This document shows, in pieces, positions 13,333 to 23,605 of a DNA stretch of 64,000 nt. The stretch is from Pilaira anomala. Taxonomy: Eukaryota; Mucoromycota; Mucoromycetes; Mucorales; Mucoraceae. The stretch lies in assembly GCA_025716855.1 (NCBI GenBank), contig JAIXMQ010000010.1, forward strand, positions 104,501-168,500. Direction: 5' to 3'. The notes under the pieces are model-generated. The model had not been told where the DNA came from, did not search any database, and worked only from the letters and a program-made list of their open reading frames with translations. The first letter of the stretch is position 1; the number at the start of each line of letters is the position of its first letter. The position numbers were made by a program, and so were the translations under genes.

Positions 13333-14200
13333 TAGTTAATCTACTTTCAAAATAAGTTCTGGAACCCACAATATACTAATACAATTGATATCGTACACGA
13401 ATCGTTTCAACTGATCATGCATTGCAGTTAAGTAGCCTTGCATATGGTGTTATCTTACATTTTTAAACATTAAAATATTCAACTATGGGTGGTATATATA
13501 CATAATTGTTTATTGACATGTGTTATGGCACTGATAATGAAAAGATTGAGTGAAATTAAAAGGATAAACAATATTTGGTTCTCGGCTGAATTTATAAAGA
13601 CTGCTTCAGTATATTACTTGTAAGAAATAAAACTAACGATGCAGAATATAGCTTAATAAAACAAAATAAAATAAATTAGTCGGTACAGATGCTGTCATCC
13701 CAGAAGAATTGACATGTAAAAAAAAAAAAAAAAAAAAAAAATCATGCCAGCCAAATGCTTAATATACAAATTGAAAACAAGGCACATTGTGTCACGTGAA
13801 TAAGACTTTTTATAAATAATCTTTTTTTTTTTTTTATTTTGTTCTTTTCTTTCACTCTTTTTTTTACATATATTCCAAAATGAATCTTCCTTCCTTCCTG
13901 CTCCATTTTTAATCTCTTCTTTTGCCACACTCCTTATCTAGAGAAGAGATTGTTCCAACAAGAAAAAAAATAACTTTGAGACCTGCATAAAACATATTGT
14001 TATCAATGGTAAGTCTAATTATTTTATCAAAAAATAAATGATTCATTTTGTCTAATAAATCTCAAATAGAAAATAATTCTTTTTTCTTTTTTGTCCAAAT
14101 TATAAGTAAAAAAAAGAAAAAATTACCTGTTTTTTTGTGAAAAAAACCAGTATTATACTTAAAAAAAAACTGGTATGTATTTTGGTGGCTTAACGGCTAG
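13333..14200. other. Intergenic, AT-rich
   Basis: No supported gene. Contains a 23-base A run around 13719-13741 and a T run around 13821-13835. Short ORFs here are lysine/phenylalanine-rich translations of homopolymers. Confidence 0.6.
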
Positions 14201-14863
14201 TTGGAGAAAAATTCATTCGTGATTTTACTAACTCCTTTTTTACTACTCTTTTACCCAGCACCAAAAAACAGAGATCGTTCGATTGGAGGCGTAGAGCTTC
14301 AACAGAGAAAGAAAATGGGATATCGTTGTGATATGATTTTCTGTGAAGATCGAGTTCGACATGATGGCTATATTGAATATAGAGCTTCGGAAGCCGGAAA
14401 AATGTACCAAGGAGAAGAAGGCACAAAAAGATTGGAAGAGGGGTCAAAATAATTACCAAAATGCCTTAAGGATATGCTGGACCATTTGTTGCTTATAAAA
14501 AACGATGGGTCAAATATACAAACAATTGGATTTATTCATTCCGGTCTTGAGTCGTTCTTTATGACAGCTGATCGTCCTGTAAAGTACACGACAAGAATAA
14601 ATAAATCGAGGGAAATCCATATCTCAAATGACATTTCAGGCTTTGGGTCAACCGTTCTACCTGCTTTGTATTCAGCTTGGATTGCTAAAGAAATTATTGA
14701 GAATGTGAAAAATTCATTGCATAAAACTGTTGAACGTAACAATATCAAAGACTCAGGTTGGTTAGATGACTACTGGGATGAGGACAGAAGTAAAACAATA
14801 ATACCAGAGACATCAAATTCAAGCGATGTTCGTGGAAAGAAGAAGTGTCAAAAATTAAATTAA
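14201..14863 (+). pseudogene. Transposon-neighbourhood hypothetical protein with an in-frame stop
   Basis: A single reading frame from about 14201 to the TAA at 14861 is interrupted by one TAA codon at 14450-14452. Before the stop it reads RKKMGYRCDMIF and later YIEYRASEAGKMYQGEEGTK; after it, LPKCLKDMLDHLLLIKND, then QTIGFIHSGLESFF and GFGSTVLPALYSAWIAKE. Protein character is good on both sides, so this looks like one gene disabled by a nonsense change or a 3-base insertion. I recognise this style of protein from mobile-element-rich parts of mucoralean genomes but cannot name a family or a reaction. The true start is unclear: the first residues (KNSFVILLTPFLLLFYPAP) may be intron or UTR, with an acceptor at about 14260. 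A transposase-type ORF follows 153 bases downstream on the same strand. Confidence 0.6.
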
Positions 14864-15016
14864 ATGCAGAACTTTGAGTTTGTTTTCGACAAAATCTAAC
14901 TTATATTGGCAAGAATTTGCTGTCAATGTAATAAACATATCATTGAATTATTTTCTATCTGTCTCTTCTTCTTTTTTAACTAGTTATATAACTACATTAA
15001 GCATTAATTCGGTAGA

Positions 15017-15523
15017 ATGGTTTCTACTCGCAGCAATACGACTTCTAATCAAAACAATAACCAGCAAGCTACCCAACGCAGTAGGCAGTCTATCAATCAT
15101 CATAAAGGTCCAAGAGGTAGTCATGAAAAGACCTCTCAAAAAATCAGAAAGTTAGCTATTCAGTATTGCAATACAATGGATGATATGCCCATAACCAAAG
15201 CTGCAAAACAACTTGGCGTTAAACGCAGTACCCTCAGCACACATGTTAATATTTACAGAAGCGAAGGCCATACTGAGCCCAAGAAGAGAGGAAGAAGAAA
15301 GGGAAGTGAAATAAAATTCAATGCCTCTCAGGCAGAATTCTTAAAAAACACGCTCGATAATGATAGTACTCAAACAATCAGCATATTGACAGAGAAACTT
15401 ACTAATAATTTTCCTGATCTTGCTGAACAGAACATTTCTGTGAGTGGCACTTGGAGATTCTTAGTTGGGCGCATCGGGTTTACTCTGACTCGTGCCAAAG
15501 CAGTTGAAGAAAAAAGAAATTCC

Positions 15524-15564
<41 letters not shown>

Positions 15565-15586
15565 TAATAGAGTACATACAGCATAG
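15017..15586 (+). pseudogene. Tc1/mariner-type transposase N-terminus (helix-turn-helix part), cut off at a poly-A run
   Basis: The frame encodes a basic, glutamine-rich leader (residues 1-40) and then a helix-turn-helix segment, PITKAAKQLGVKRSTLSTHV. A basic hinge (KKRGRRKGSE) follows, then a second helical unit ending VSGTWRFLVGRIGFTLTRAK and AVEEKRN. Two helix-turn-helix units in front of a DDE catalytic domain are typical of Tc1/mariner and IS630-like transposases; the family call is inference. No catalytic DDE/D part is present. About 12 codons after AVEEKRN the frame runs into an A tract of roughly 35 bases (15526-15561) and stops soon after. It is therefore truncated, either by decay or because the copy ended at a poly(A) tail. 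The pseudogene at 14201-14863 is just upstream. Confidence 0.55.
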
Positions 15587-15749
15587 CTAAAATTTATATC
15601 CTTATATTATATCCATATTTTTTTAATACATCTATAATAAATATCTTTATTATGTACAATAATCTAAGGCTATTCGTATCAACCCATTCCAATATTACTT
15701 TATAGTTTTGAGCAGCATAGTATTATTTATTTAAAATTATAAAAAACGT

Positions 15750-17883
15750 TTACTGTTCGCTTATGTTTTTAATGGTTTTACAGAGCTTGTCCAAAGAAAA
15801 ACCTTGGAGCGAAATACGCTCATTTTCAACCACTTGAACAGCTTCATCTAAAGGAATATTTTTTTCTTCTGCTGTTTTTTTATCTCATTGATAATTATAA
15901 GCCTTTTGGAATAATATTCCCTTTCTAATATGAAGTAAATTAATACAAAACAAACGGTTATGTTACATATTACCTTTAGGCTCTTGTCTCCATTTTGCAC
16001 CATAGGTCTCATTCAAGGAATTTACACATGGTTGGCTTTCAGACAATCCAACTGTCCACTCCTTCCACAAACTGACAACGTTGGTCAAGTCTCGGCTCAG
16101 CTTGTATCGCTTAGTTTGGCGGAAGGCTTCACCATCATTGTCATCTACTTCTACCTTCTTCGTGTACTTACCGCAGGTTCCACGATTGGAACGGATTGTC
16201 CAGGTATTATATTGGAGTTTGCCAAAACACTTCCAAACCTTTCTTCTATCTTCTTAAATACGTTAGATGAGATTGCTTCAATAATCTCATCATTTTCCAT
16301 ATTATTTCTGTTGGTTCTATACAACGATTATATTTGAAGGGACGACACGCTTTATTTCCACTTCAGCAGGAGGGACAGTAATGCTTATGTTATGGTTGAG
16401 CTCTTCAGCAAAGGATAAAAACTCACTGGATTTAAAAATCTCGTGGTCGAACATCTCGTGTGATGGTTCTAACTGCTTCAAGAACACAACATCTTGCAAG
16501 ATAATAATTCTTAGTTCAACTAAAAGGCCTAAAAAGCCTTCACCGCAAATAGTCTGAACAAAGGGATCATCTTGCATTTTTTGTTGCCATTCTTCAGCCA
16601 ACGGAAAGATTTTTCTTTGCAAAGATAATGGTGGAGTTACAAGTGCACGGGGTAACCGAAAGCGGCCTTTCTCTTCAGGAAACCCTTGAATGACTCTCAT
16701 ATGTAGCAGTTCTGGGAAGGCAGGTCAAGTAGTTGTTCTCCATACTTTCAGAGTTCCATCTTCTCTCTTTTCTAATATGATCATAGGAAAGACCTGCCAT
16801 CTCAGCTTGATAGAACTAAGTTGGGTGTTATACGTAACTGATTTGTCGATATCTCTGCCTTTGGTAAGTTTGTTGGTCATAAACCAGTTTTCATTCTTAC
16901 TGAAATCTGGAAAAGCTTCGCCTTTACATGAAATCGATGAAAGAGATAAAAACAATAGCTCAAAAAGCGCAGGTTTGTACATTCTTATGTCTAATGACAC
17001 CGCTGTATAATTTGTGTTGCTCCTGATTTGTTTTTCTACCAGTGATCATCATAACAAACACAGGATAGCGAGTGGCACCTTCGTCCTTAAACTCAAGAGA
17101 AAACATATGTTTGAGATTTGTTTCTCTTAAAGTTTCCCCTCTCAACATCATCATATGGTTCAAAAGAAATATCATTCGATCTCTAAGCGCATCTCCTGCC
17201 ATCTTCTTACTCAAATAATAATTAGCAATTAGGTATAGCTGCTCAGCAGCATATCCATCTTGGACTGATCCAATTCCAGGATCAATAAAGCTTTCAGTCT
17301 TGCGACTTTTAGAGCATATGTGCTTCAATGAACGTTCGAAATTCTTAAGCGACGTATCATGAGGATGCTTAAGATTCATCTTATCTCGATACTCTATTCT
17401 CTGCTTGTTATGGAGATCAACAAGGGCTTTTTTTGATATACATTTTCAAAGTTTCGTGGCTGTAAGAGGTAAGAACAATGGCAGTCGTACCGTCAGCATT
17501 GTTTACTACTGATTGCATACCTCTCTCGGAAAGCCGAGTTACTACGTAACGTATAATTTTCATCTCTGTTACGAGGTCGTTTGGGTAGTTTGTTGTTGTC
17601 TCAACACACCATTTCTAAAAGTAAAATAATATCAGTTCTCGTGTTAAACTTTTATGCTTAGAAAACAGTTTATGCTACACACCCGAAACTTTTCTTGCTT
17701 GGGGAAATACGCATTTATGGTATTGCGTGGTCTAATACTTTCAACAACGGCACGAGTTTCATAAGCTAATGCCGCCTCTGCAGCAGCGTCTTCAGCATTA
17801 TAGCCAAATTGCTGGGTTGCATATTAGTAATAGGTCGGCTGGATTCGGCGTGATTTCTTAAGTTGTTAAGTAAAGGATTCATT
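15750..17883 (-). pseudogene. Decayed Crypton-type element (Ndc10/CBF3-like tyrosine recombinase with C-terminal GCR1_C-like domain)
   Basis: Reading from 17883 downward, an N-terminal stretch (AALAYETRAVVESIRPRNT, AYFPKQEKFR) is joined across an intron at 17615-17682 to KWCVETTTNYPNDLVTE. Then come DALRDRMIFLLNHMMMLRG, GRKTNQEQHKLYSGVIRHKN, AFPDFSKNENWF with KLTKGRDIDKS, and GFPEEKGRFRLPRA. This order and wording match Ndc10-domain proteins of fungal Cryptons. The C-terminal part (YKLSRDLTNVVSLWKEWTVG, YGAKWRQEPK, intron 15925-15973) matches the GCR1_C DNA-binding domain. Lesions: an extra A in the run at 17428-17434, a frame change near 16960-17000, TGA at 16725-16727, a frame change near 16330, and another in an A run near 15890. 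The block that should carry the HxGR box and catalytic tyrosine is too short and not recognisable, so the copy is dead. Confidence 0.8.
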
Positions 17884-18059
17884 TAAAAGTACTTTCTTAA
17901 AAAAAAAAAAGGGGGTAAAGAGAGTTCTTATTTTATTTTATTTTAAGGGCATACTATTTGGGTATTTTAAACTGGTCACCAATTCCGGGTGTTCAGACTA
18001 AAAATTATTGTGAGCCGAGGGTGACACACTTTCACTTTTTTTATAACACCTACAATGTA

Positions 18060-18197
18060 TTATAAACCAGTTATAATATTAGACATAGTATTTCTATTGA
18101 CTTCTTCTAGGCCTCGAGCAAAAGTAGCAGAGGGTACCCACCCAGTAACGAGAACGTTGCGATCGGTATCAACAAGAATATATGTGATGCAGTTCAT
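18060..18197 (-). CDS. Small hypothetical ORF (45 residues)
   Basis: An uninterrupted ORF starting MNCITYILVDTDRNVLVTGW and ending with TAA at 18060-18062. Composition is normal for protein (no homopolymer translation), but I recognise no domain. It lies just downstream, in the same orientation, of the 206-base repeats at 18261-19042 and beside the Crypton remnant, so it is more likely a fragment of an older mobile or decayed gene than an independent gene. Confidence 0.25.
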   Translation of the reverse strand: MNCITYILVDTDRNVLVTGWVPSATFARGLEEVNRNTMSNIITGL

Positions 18198-18260
18198 TTT
18201 AGAGAATTTGATATTGTTCGAATGAGGAGAAATAGGTCGATTTGATTATAAAATACCGAG

Positions 18261-18466
18261 CTGCCTTATAATCCAAAGCGAAGGAGCTGTTCTTGAATAA
18301 GAGTTACCAACTCATCTGCAACGCAACAGATTAAAAGGTGACTACCATAATGAAGTGGCAACAAACTAGTATCACCCGTTTTAAGCCAAAACGTATAAAA
18401 ATACTTCTTCATTATAATACAGACTAAAAGTCTGCATTTCCAAACGCCATGTTGGAAGTAGGTGCT
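18261..18466. repeat. 206-base dispersed repeat, copy A
   Basis: Begins CTGCCTTATAATCCAAAGCG and ends near GGAAGTAGGTGCTG. Copies B and C are at 18511 and 18838 with only a handful of differences. On the minus strand copy A has an open frame ending LVTLIQEQLLRFGL. Confidence 0.85.
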
Positions 18467-18510
18467 GATTCTTATTCTATAGCAATAACATTTTTGGGGA
18501 AGAGTTCATA

Positions 18511-18716
18511 CTGCCTCATAATCCAAAGCGAAGGAGCTGTTCTTAAATAAGAGTTACCAACTCATCTGCAACGCAACAGATTAAAAGGTGACTACCATAA
18601 TGAAGTGGCAACAAACTAGTATCACCCGTTTTAAGCCAAAGCGTATAAAAATACTTCTTCATTATAATACAGACTAAAAGTCTGCATCTCCAAACGCCAT
18701 GTTGGAAGTAGGCGAT
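18511..18716. repeat. 206-base dispersed repeat, copy B
   Basis: Same unit as copy A, differing at a few positions. One difference changes CAA to TAA on the minus strand and so closes the minus-strand frame (a 60-codon ORF, 18543-18725). Separated from copy A by about 44 unrelated bases. Confidence 0.85.
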
Positions 18717-18837
18717 GATCTCCATATTACCGCGCTTCTAAAAACTCAAAATAGGGTGTCAGTTAGGTCAAACTTTAGCTTCTTAACAGACTTATCTTAA
18801 CAGAGTCATCAAAAATCGGCGGTGGTAATCAACAGAG

Positions 18838-19042
18838 CTGCCTAATAATCCAAAGCGAAGGAGCTGTTCTTGAATAAGAGTTACCAACTCATCTGCAACG
18901 CAACAGATTAAAAGGTGACTACCATAATGAAGTGGCAACAAACTAGTATCACCCGTTTAGCCAAAGCGTATAAAAATACTTCTTCATTATAATACAGACT
19001 AAAAGTCTGCATTTCCAAACGCCATGTTGGAAGTAGGTGCTG
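18838..19042. repeat. 206-base dispersed repeat, copy C
   Basis: Same unit, with a small deletion in the middle (CCCGTTTAG instead of CCCGTTTTAAG). About 121 unrelated bases separate it from copy B. Spacing between copies differs (250 and 327 bases start to start), so this is not a simple tandem array. Confidence 0.85.
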
Positions 19043-19607
19043 TTGATGTGTATCATGATGGTAAAAAGTAAAATAAATTAAAATTTATTTGACGAAAAAA
19101 AAAAAAAAAAAAAAAACGCAACGTCATCCGTTTTAGCTGTGCATAAACTCCCCATTGTACAAAAGATTATATCAAGTGTCAATTTATTTTTTCGATCTAC
19201 TTATTTCATTTTATTTTTCTGTTTATTTTCATTTATCCCTTATTTTTTATTATTATTAACCATTTATTTATTTTTACCATTTTACTTTAATTTTTCGGAT
19301 ATACATGTGATAAAAAAAAGCATGCATGAATAAATTACGGGTAATACCTGTTTACTTTCAAGTCGATCGACAAAGAACCAAAAATTTAAATCAAAAGGCG
19401 TTTTTATTAAAAAATGAAACTTCTCATCTATAATTAATAACAAGCTATTTCACATATAGGTTGACGATTAATTTTACTGATGCGATTTAAGGTAATTTGT
19501 GTATTAACAAGATTAGAGTGTCACAACAAACCAAATGTCATAAAATCTACATTTTTGAAAAGGAGAATAACATTTCTTTAGAAAAGAAGTAAGGACTTTT
19601 AATTATT
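19043..19607. other. Intergenic
   Basis: No supported gene. Contains a 23-base A run at 19095-19117 and AT-rich DNA. Confidence 0.5.
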
Positions 19608-20410
19608 CTAATGATGATGGCTATTGAAAAATGAACAATCTATAGGGAAAAGTGAATATGAATGCCCATGCTTATTATTTACTATTTCTTTTAGCGGGGG
19701 TAATCTGTTACAGATGGTGTGATCATTATCATCCATCATCATCCATTTCTGCTGCTGTATAGATGTGATAGGAGGTAAATAGGGTGAATTTGGGGAAGTG
19801 GAAGGTGAAGGCAATGATACGTTTGGCTTTTTGGATTTATGAGTTGTGATGGATTGCCACCGACCGAAATGAACATTCTCAGAGGCATAAGCAGGGTAAC
19901 ATGCAATATCGTTTGATACAGTCTTATAACAAGATGATGGTATATCGCATTTCCGCTTTCGTACGCTGGTCCTACTTTAAACCGAATAAACAGTAATTAG
20001 CCAAATTTATACTAAATTTACTTTTTATATCCATTTTTTTTTTTTTTTTTTTTTTTACCTTTTTGGTTCATCAGTAAGGTTTGTTGTTGCTGTAGTATTT
20101 TTCTGATTCTCATCTTAACTCCTTGGTCTGAGAATGTACGTGACAACAAGGTGGATTCAATTGGCCCTGGATATAACTTGGTTGTACAGACTGTAAATTC
20201 ATTGGAATAAACCGTTTTACGATTCTCGATATTTTCACTATTTAAAGAAAAAATATAATTATAAATACATAATGTTACACTATTACATCAAAGTCTAGTA
20301 ATGGATATATCTTCCTTTTTCTTACTCTATTACCTCAAATAAACTAAACTGTAACTTAAATTGGCCTTCCTTTTTTACTGCTTAATCACCAAATACAAAA
20401 AATCCGCCAT
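19608..20410 (-). pseudogene. Velvet-domain regulator pseudogene (VelB/VosA-like)
   Basis: Three exon-like blocks on the minus strand. Block 20410-20326 encodes DGGFFVFGD, stop, AVKKEGQFKLQFSLFEVI. Block 20237-20059 encodes SNEFTVCTTKLYPGPIESTL and LSRTFSDQGVKMRIRK. Block 19971-19608 encodes RKRKCDIPSS and a Pro/Ser-rich tail. The phrases GGFFVFxDL, FTVxxxKxxPGxxES and LSRTFxxQGxKxRIRK are hallmarks of the velvet DNA-binding domain, whose members control development and secondary metabolism in fungi (family knowledge). Two lesions are visible: TAA replaces a Leu codon in the first block, and the frame needs one extra A in the A run after RIRK to join the tail. The N-terminal half of the domain is not recognisable upstream of 20410. 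Sequencing error in the A run is possible; the TAA is harder to dismiss. Confidence 0.72.
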
Positions 20411-21866
20411 CTAAAAAAAACATTTAAATGTTTAATAAAATCCAGGGTAACAAGATACTCACTGATGAGTTTTAAAAGTAATAGTACCTGTATTAGCTAT
20501 CAACTTCTTTCAAATATGAACAGTTGTCGATCAGTGAATAGAAACAACTGCTTATTGGATTGGTAAAATAGTTTAATATTCGGTACTTTCTTGGATTCGC
20601 CAATTTGATCGAGCAACTCTTAATATAGTTCTAAACTATTTAAGTCGGTTTCAAGAATACAGTATTTATTGTGTATGCCTAATATGTCAAAGATGCTTTT
20701 AAATGTAAAGCAGTGTGAATATAGGGTTCCAAATTCCAGATGCCGTTACTCGGTAAGATCTGCAAACGAGATAAATAACCCCGAGAGGCTGTATGAACTT
20801 ACATTTATACATGGTTATTATAGTTATCTTGAGAAGCAATCTACATTATTATTGTTTTTTTTAACATTTATTTTTTGCTTTCAGAAACTGAGTATGTTAT
20901 GTTTTTTTACTACTATATTCTACGATATAACTACATTTTTCGTATCTTCAAACATAGGATTTGGTTATATATGCAAAAGAATTTTATATTAATAATAAAT
21001 TAGACTTTGAATATGAATCTTCAAGTTAATTTATTTTGTGAACTAATTTATACGAAAAATCGCATATATACTTAATAGTTTCTGTTATTAGAGTAGTATA
21101 AATTAAACTTATGAAAAATTTAATTTTGAGTTATTGATATCACTATCATATCATGCAAAATAATATTAGAATAATTTCTAATCTGGTGTGACATATTTTT
21201 AAGAATATACTAAGCTATATTCTAAGATAAAGTATTAATAGTGCATTGACTCTAATCAGATTTTCTGTCTTTATTTTTCCACTCTAACAGAAAGATGGTG
21301 AAAAAATGTCTTGTGGTAATGAGCTGGCTTTAATTAAACTTACGGAAATAATGCAAATGGTTGATTTTTAAAAACTCGTCCCGACTGCGTCACAACAGCA
21401 CATGAGTATTATAATATCATTTTATGTAACATTTCAAGGTTTTTGTTTTTCTTTTTCACTGTTAAACTACAGCTCATCTATCTTTTGGTGATTGGCCCTA
21501 TGTAATAGCAAAATTAGAGAAATTCTTGAACTATTTAGCTGGGGTTATTTAAGCAGGATAATATATGGATGGTCAGCAAATACAAAGAAATTCTTGAGCA
21601 CCATTCGTATCGAAAAATGGTAACTTCATTTGGGTCGGTTGGGAACGTATATTATCTTATTCTTTGCCCTTTGAATACATCTTGTTCTTTTGTACTATCC
21701 TCCACCTGGCTCAGTGCAAGAATCAAAGAGTGCCTGTGTTAATGAAACGTTACCATTAAATGAAGAGACATTAAATGTTATTCATTAAATCTTATGCGGA
21801 TTGGTTGTCACCTATTACTTTTTTTTTAAATAAAAATCCACAGAAAAAAAAACCGTTGTCACTCAG

Positions 21867-21897
<31 letters not shown>

Positions 21898-23074
21898 CTT
21901 CAGAAAATTTGAGATAAGCATTTTTCAAAGCGAATGTTCTGAACAAGCATATTGTAATATCCTTATATAATGACACATACTCCAGCATCTTTCATTAATT
22001 CTCGATACTACCATGATTAAATCTAATTGACTAATAGATAAATTATATTTTATTAGCTATTAAATCACTATAAAATAAATTCGTTTTAACTGTTGATATC
22101 TAACAACTGAAGTTAATTACGATTATTGAAAGAACATATATAAATTCAAAGTTATTCAAATAAATCATCATTTAAAACGGGCTGTTTTTGTAATTTTATA
22201 GGTAGATTTGTTTTACCGCGAAAGGGTTTGAACCGAAGCCGAAATCGTCTTGTAGAAGCATAGCTTCTAGATCTTTTAGCCTGTGCTACAACCTTATCCT
22301 ATAGATCAATTAAATTAGCCGAATATATATCTTTAAATAATAGAAATGACAGAGAAGCTAATATAATAGATTACCTTAAACTGGAAAAGCTGTTCTAGCC
22401 CCGTTGAAGTAAAATCAACTATTTTCTTTTCGCTTCGTTCGCTGGCTGTCATCTCACCCTAACGGGTTTGGGCGGAATATCGTCCGTATCCAATACATGT
22501 AGTCTGGATAGAAAAGAATATTTGTTATCAAGTTATATTAGACAGTGAATTACCTCTCTGTAATATAATCTAACTTACTATTTATTGGCAACATATATTA
22601 TGCAAGTTTCAAAGTTGTTCACTCACTCTCGCCTTCAATCAGTTAAATAATTCGTTAACTATTATTTGCGAACTAAAAAAAAGGTCTGTCGCGTGACCGT
22701 AAAATAAAGACACAGCCACTTTTTAATTATATTAAGATATTTTGATTCTGAAAATAAAAAGTCTAATAAAGTATTATAATTTCAAACAAAGTAATTACTA
22801 TGGATGCTTGAAGCTATAATTCGAAGATGCATTATATGCATGTTTGGAAGAAATTCTTCCTGTAAAATTAAAAGCCGGAAGATGATTTGATTGGTTTTCA
22901 AAAGCAGAAAAAAAATAAACTGATGATTGCGTCACGACATAAGTGAAGAATCGACCCAACTGGATTTTCAACCCCCCAGAAAAATTGTTACCTTATTTTT
23001 TCTTTCTTTTTTTCAAAAAAATAAAATAAACCCCACTCTTTTTTTTCATTAAATTATACATAAAAATCTTCAAA
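20411..23074. other. Gene-poor intergenic DNA
   Basis: No protein-coding gene can be supported. It includes a tRNA-like sequence near 22214-22302 (listed separately), a short segment at 22395-22480 with GC-richer inverted words (CCCGTT / AACGGG), and homopolymer runs near 21868-21895. The last 150 bases are the T-rich 5' flank of the hinge-protein gene. Confidence 0.5.
22214..22302 (-). other. tRNA-like sequence, probably a degenerate class II tRNA relic
   Basis: On the minus strand a B-box-like GGTTCAAACCC, a possible A-box (TAGCACAGG), a CTAAAAG D-loop-like segment and a perfect hairpin TAGAA-GCTATGC-TTCTA occur in tRNA order with tRNA-like spacing. The acceptor strands do not pair and the T-stem is poor, so it is not a functional tRNA by inspection. 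Confidence 0.2.
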
Positions 23075-23605
23075 ATGGGTCTTTCCGATTTCTTTTCTAG
23101 CTTTATGCCTACCGTCTATGCTGATGAAGAGCCTCAAGAGGAAGTTGTTGAAGAAGTTGTAGAGGAAGTTGAGGAAGAGGAAGAGGAGGAAGAAGAGGAG
23201 CCCGAGGATCCTAAGGAAGCTATCTGGGAAGGTAAAATATATAAATACTCTCTTATTTTGTGATCGAGTATTGATTTCTGGTTTTATTATTCAATCATTA
23301 GTCTGTACTCAAGAATGTTCTGCCTTAAAGCACCACCTCGACGAGTGTAACGAACGTGTCGAAAACGGTTCCAGCGAAAACTGTAAGTTAATATAGATAC
23401 GCAGTAATCGAGAAAAACATACAATAGTAACGATTATATATAGGTATTGAGGAATTCTTTCACTTCATGCACTGTGCTGACGAATGTGTAAGTATATAAA
23501 AGTATGCGAATGTAAATCGAACCCTTGTCTCATCAATTTTTCTTTTTTTTTCTTTATTAAAAATAAAAATAGGCTGCTCCCAAGATCATGGCTGCTACCA
23601 AGTAA
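23075..23605 (+). CDS. QCR6: Ubiquinol-cytochrome c reductase hinge protein (complex III subunit 6)
   Basis: Four exons: 23075-23231, 23302-23382, 23444-23487 and 23573-23605, giving 104 residues with consistent codon phase. The protein starts MGLSDFFSSFMPTVYADEEP. A long Glu-rich stretch follows, then the hinge domain: CSALKHHLDECNERVENGSS and CIEEFFHFMHCADECAAPK. The paired cysteines of the two antiparallel helices form disulfides in the family. The hinge protein sits on the intermembrane-space side of respiratory complex III, where its acidic face helps dock cytochrome c on cytochrome c1 (family knowledge). Size fits a compact fungal form. The start lies in a CTTCAAAATGG context after T-rich leader DNA. 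The tail ends AAPKIMAATK. Confidence 0.93.

Noticed and set aside
15960..16337. Plus-strand ORF of 125 codons that looks membrane-like
   Set aside because: It is antisense to the GCR1_C-like part of the Crypton remnant; the hydrophobic look comes from the complement of that coding sequence.
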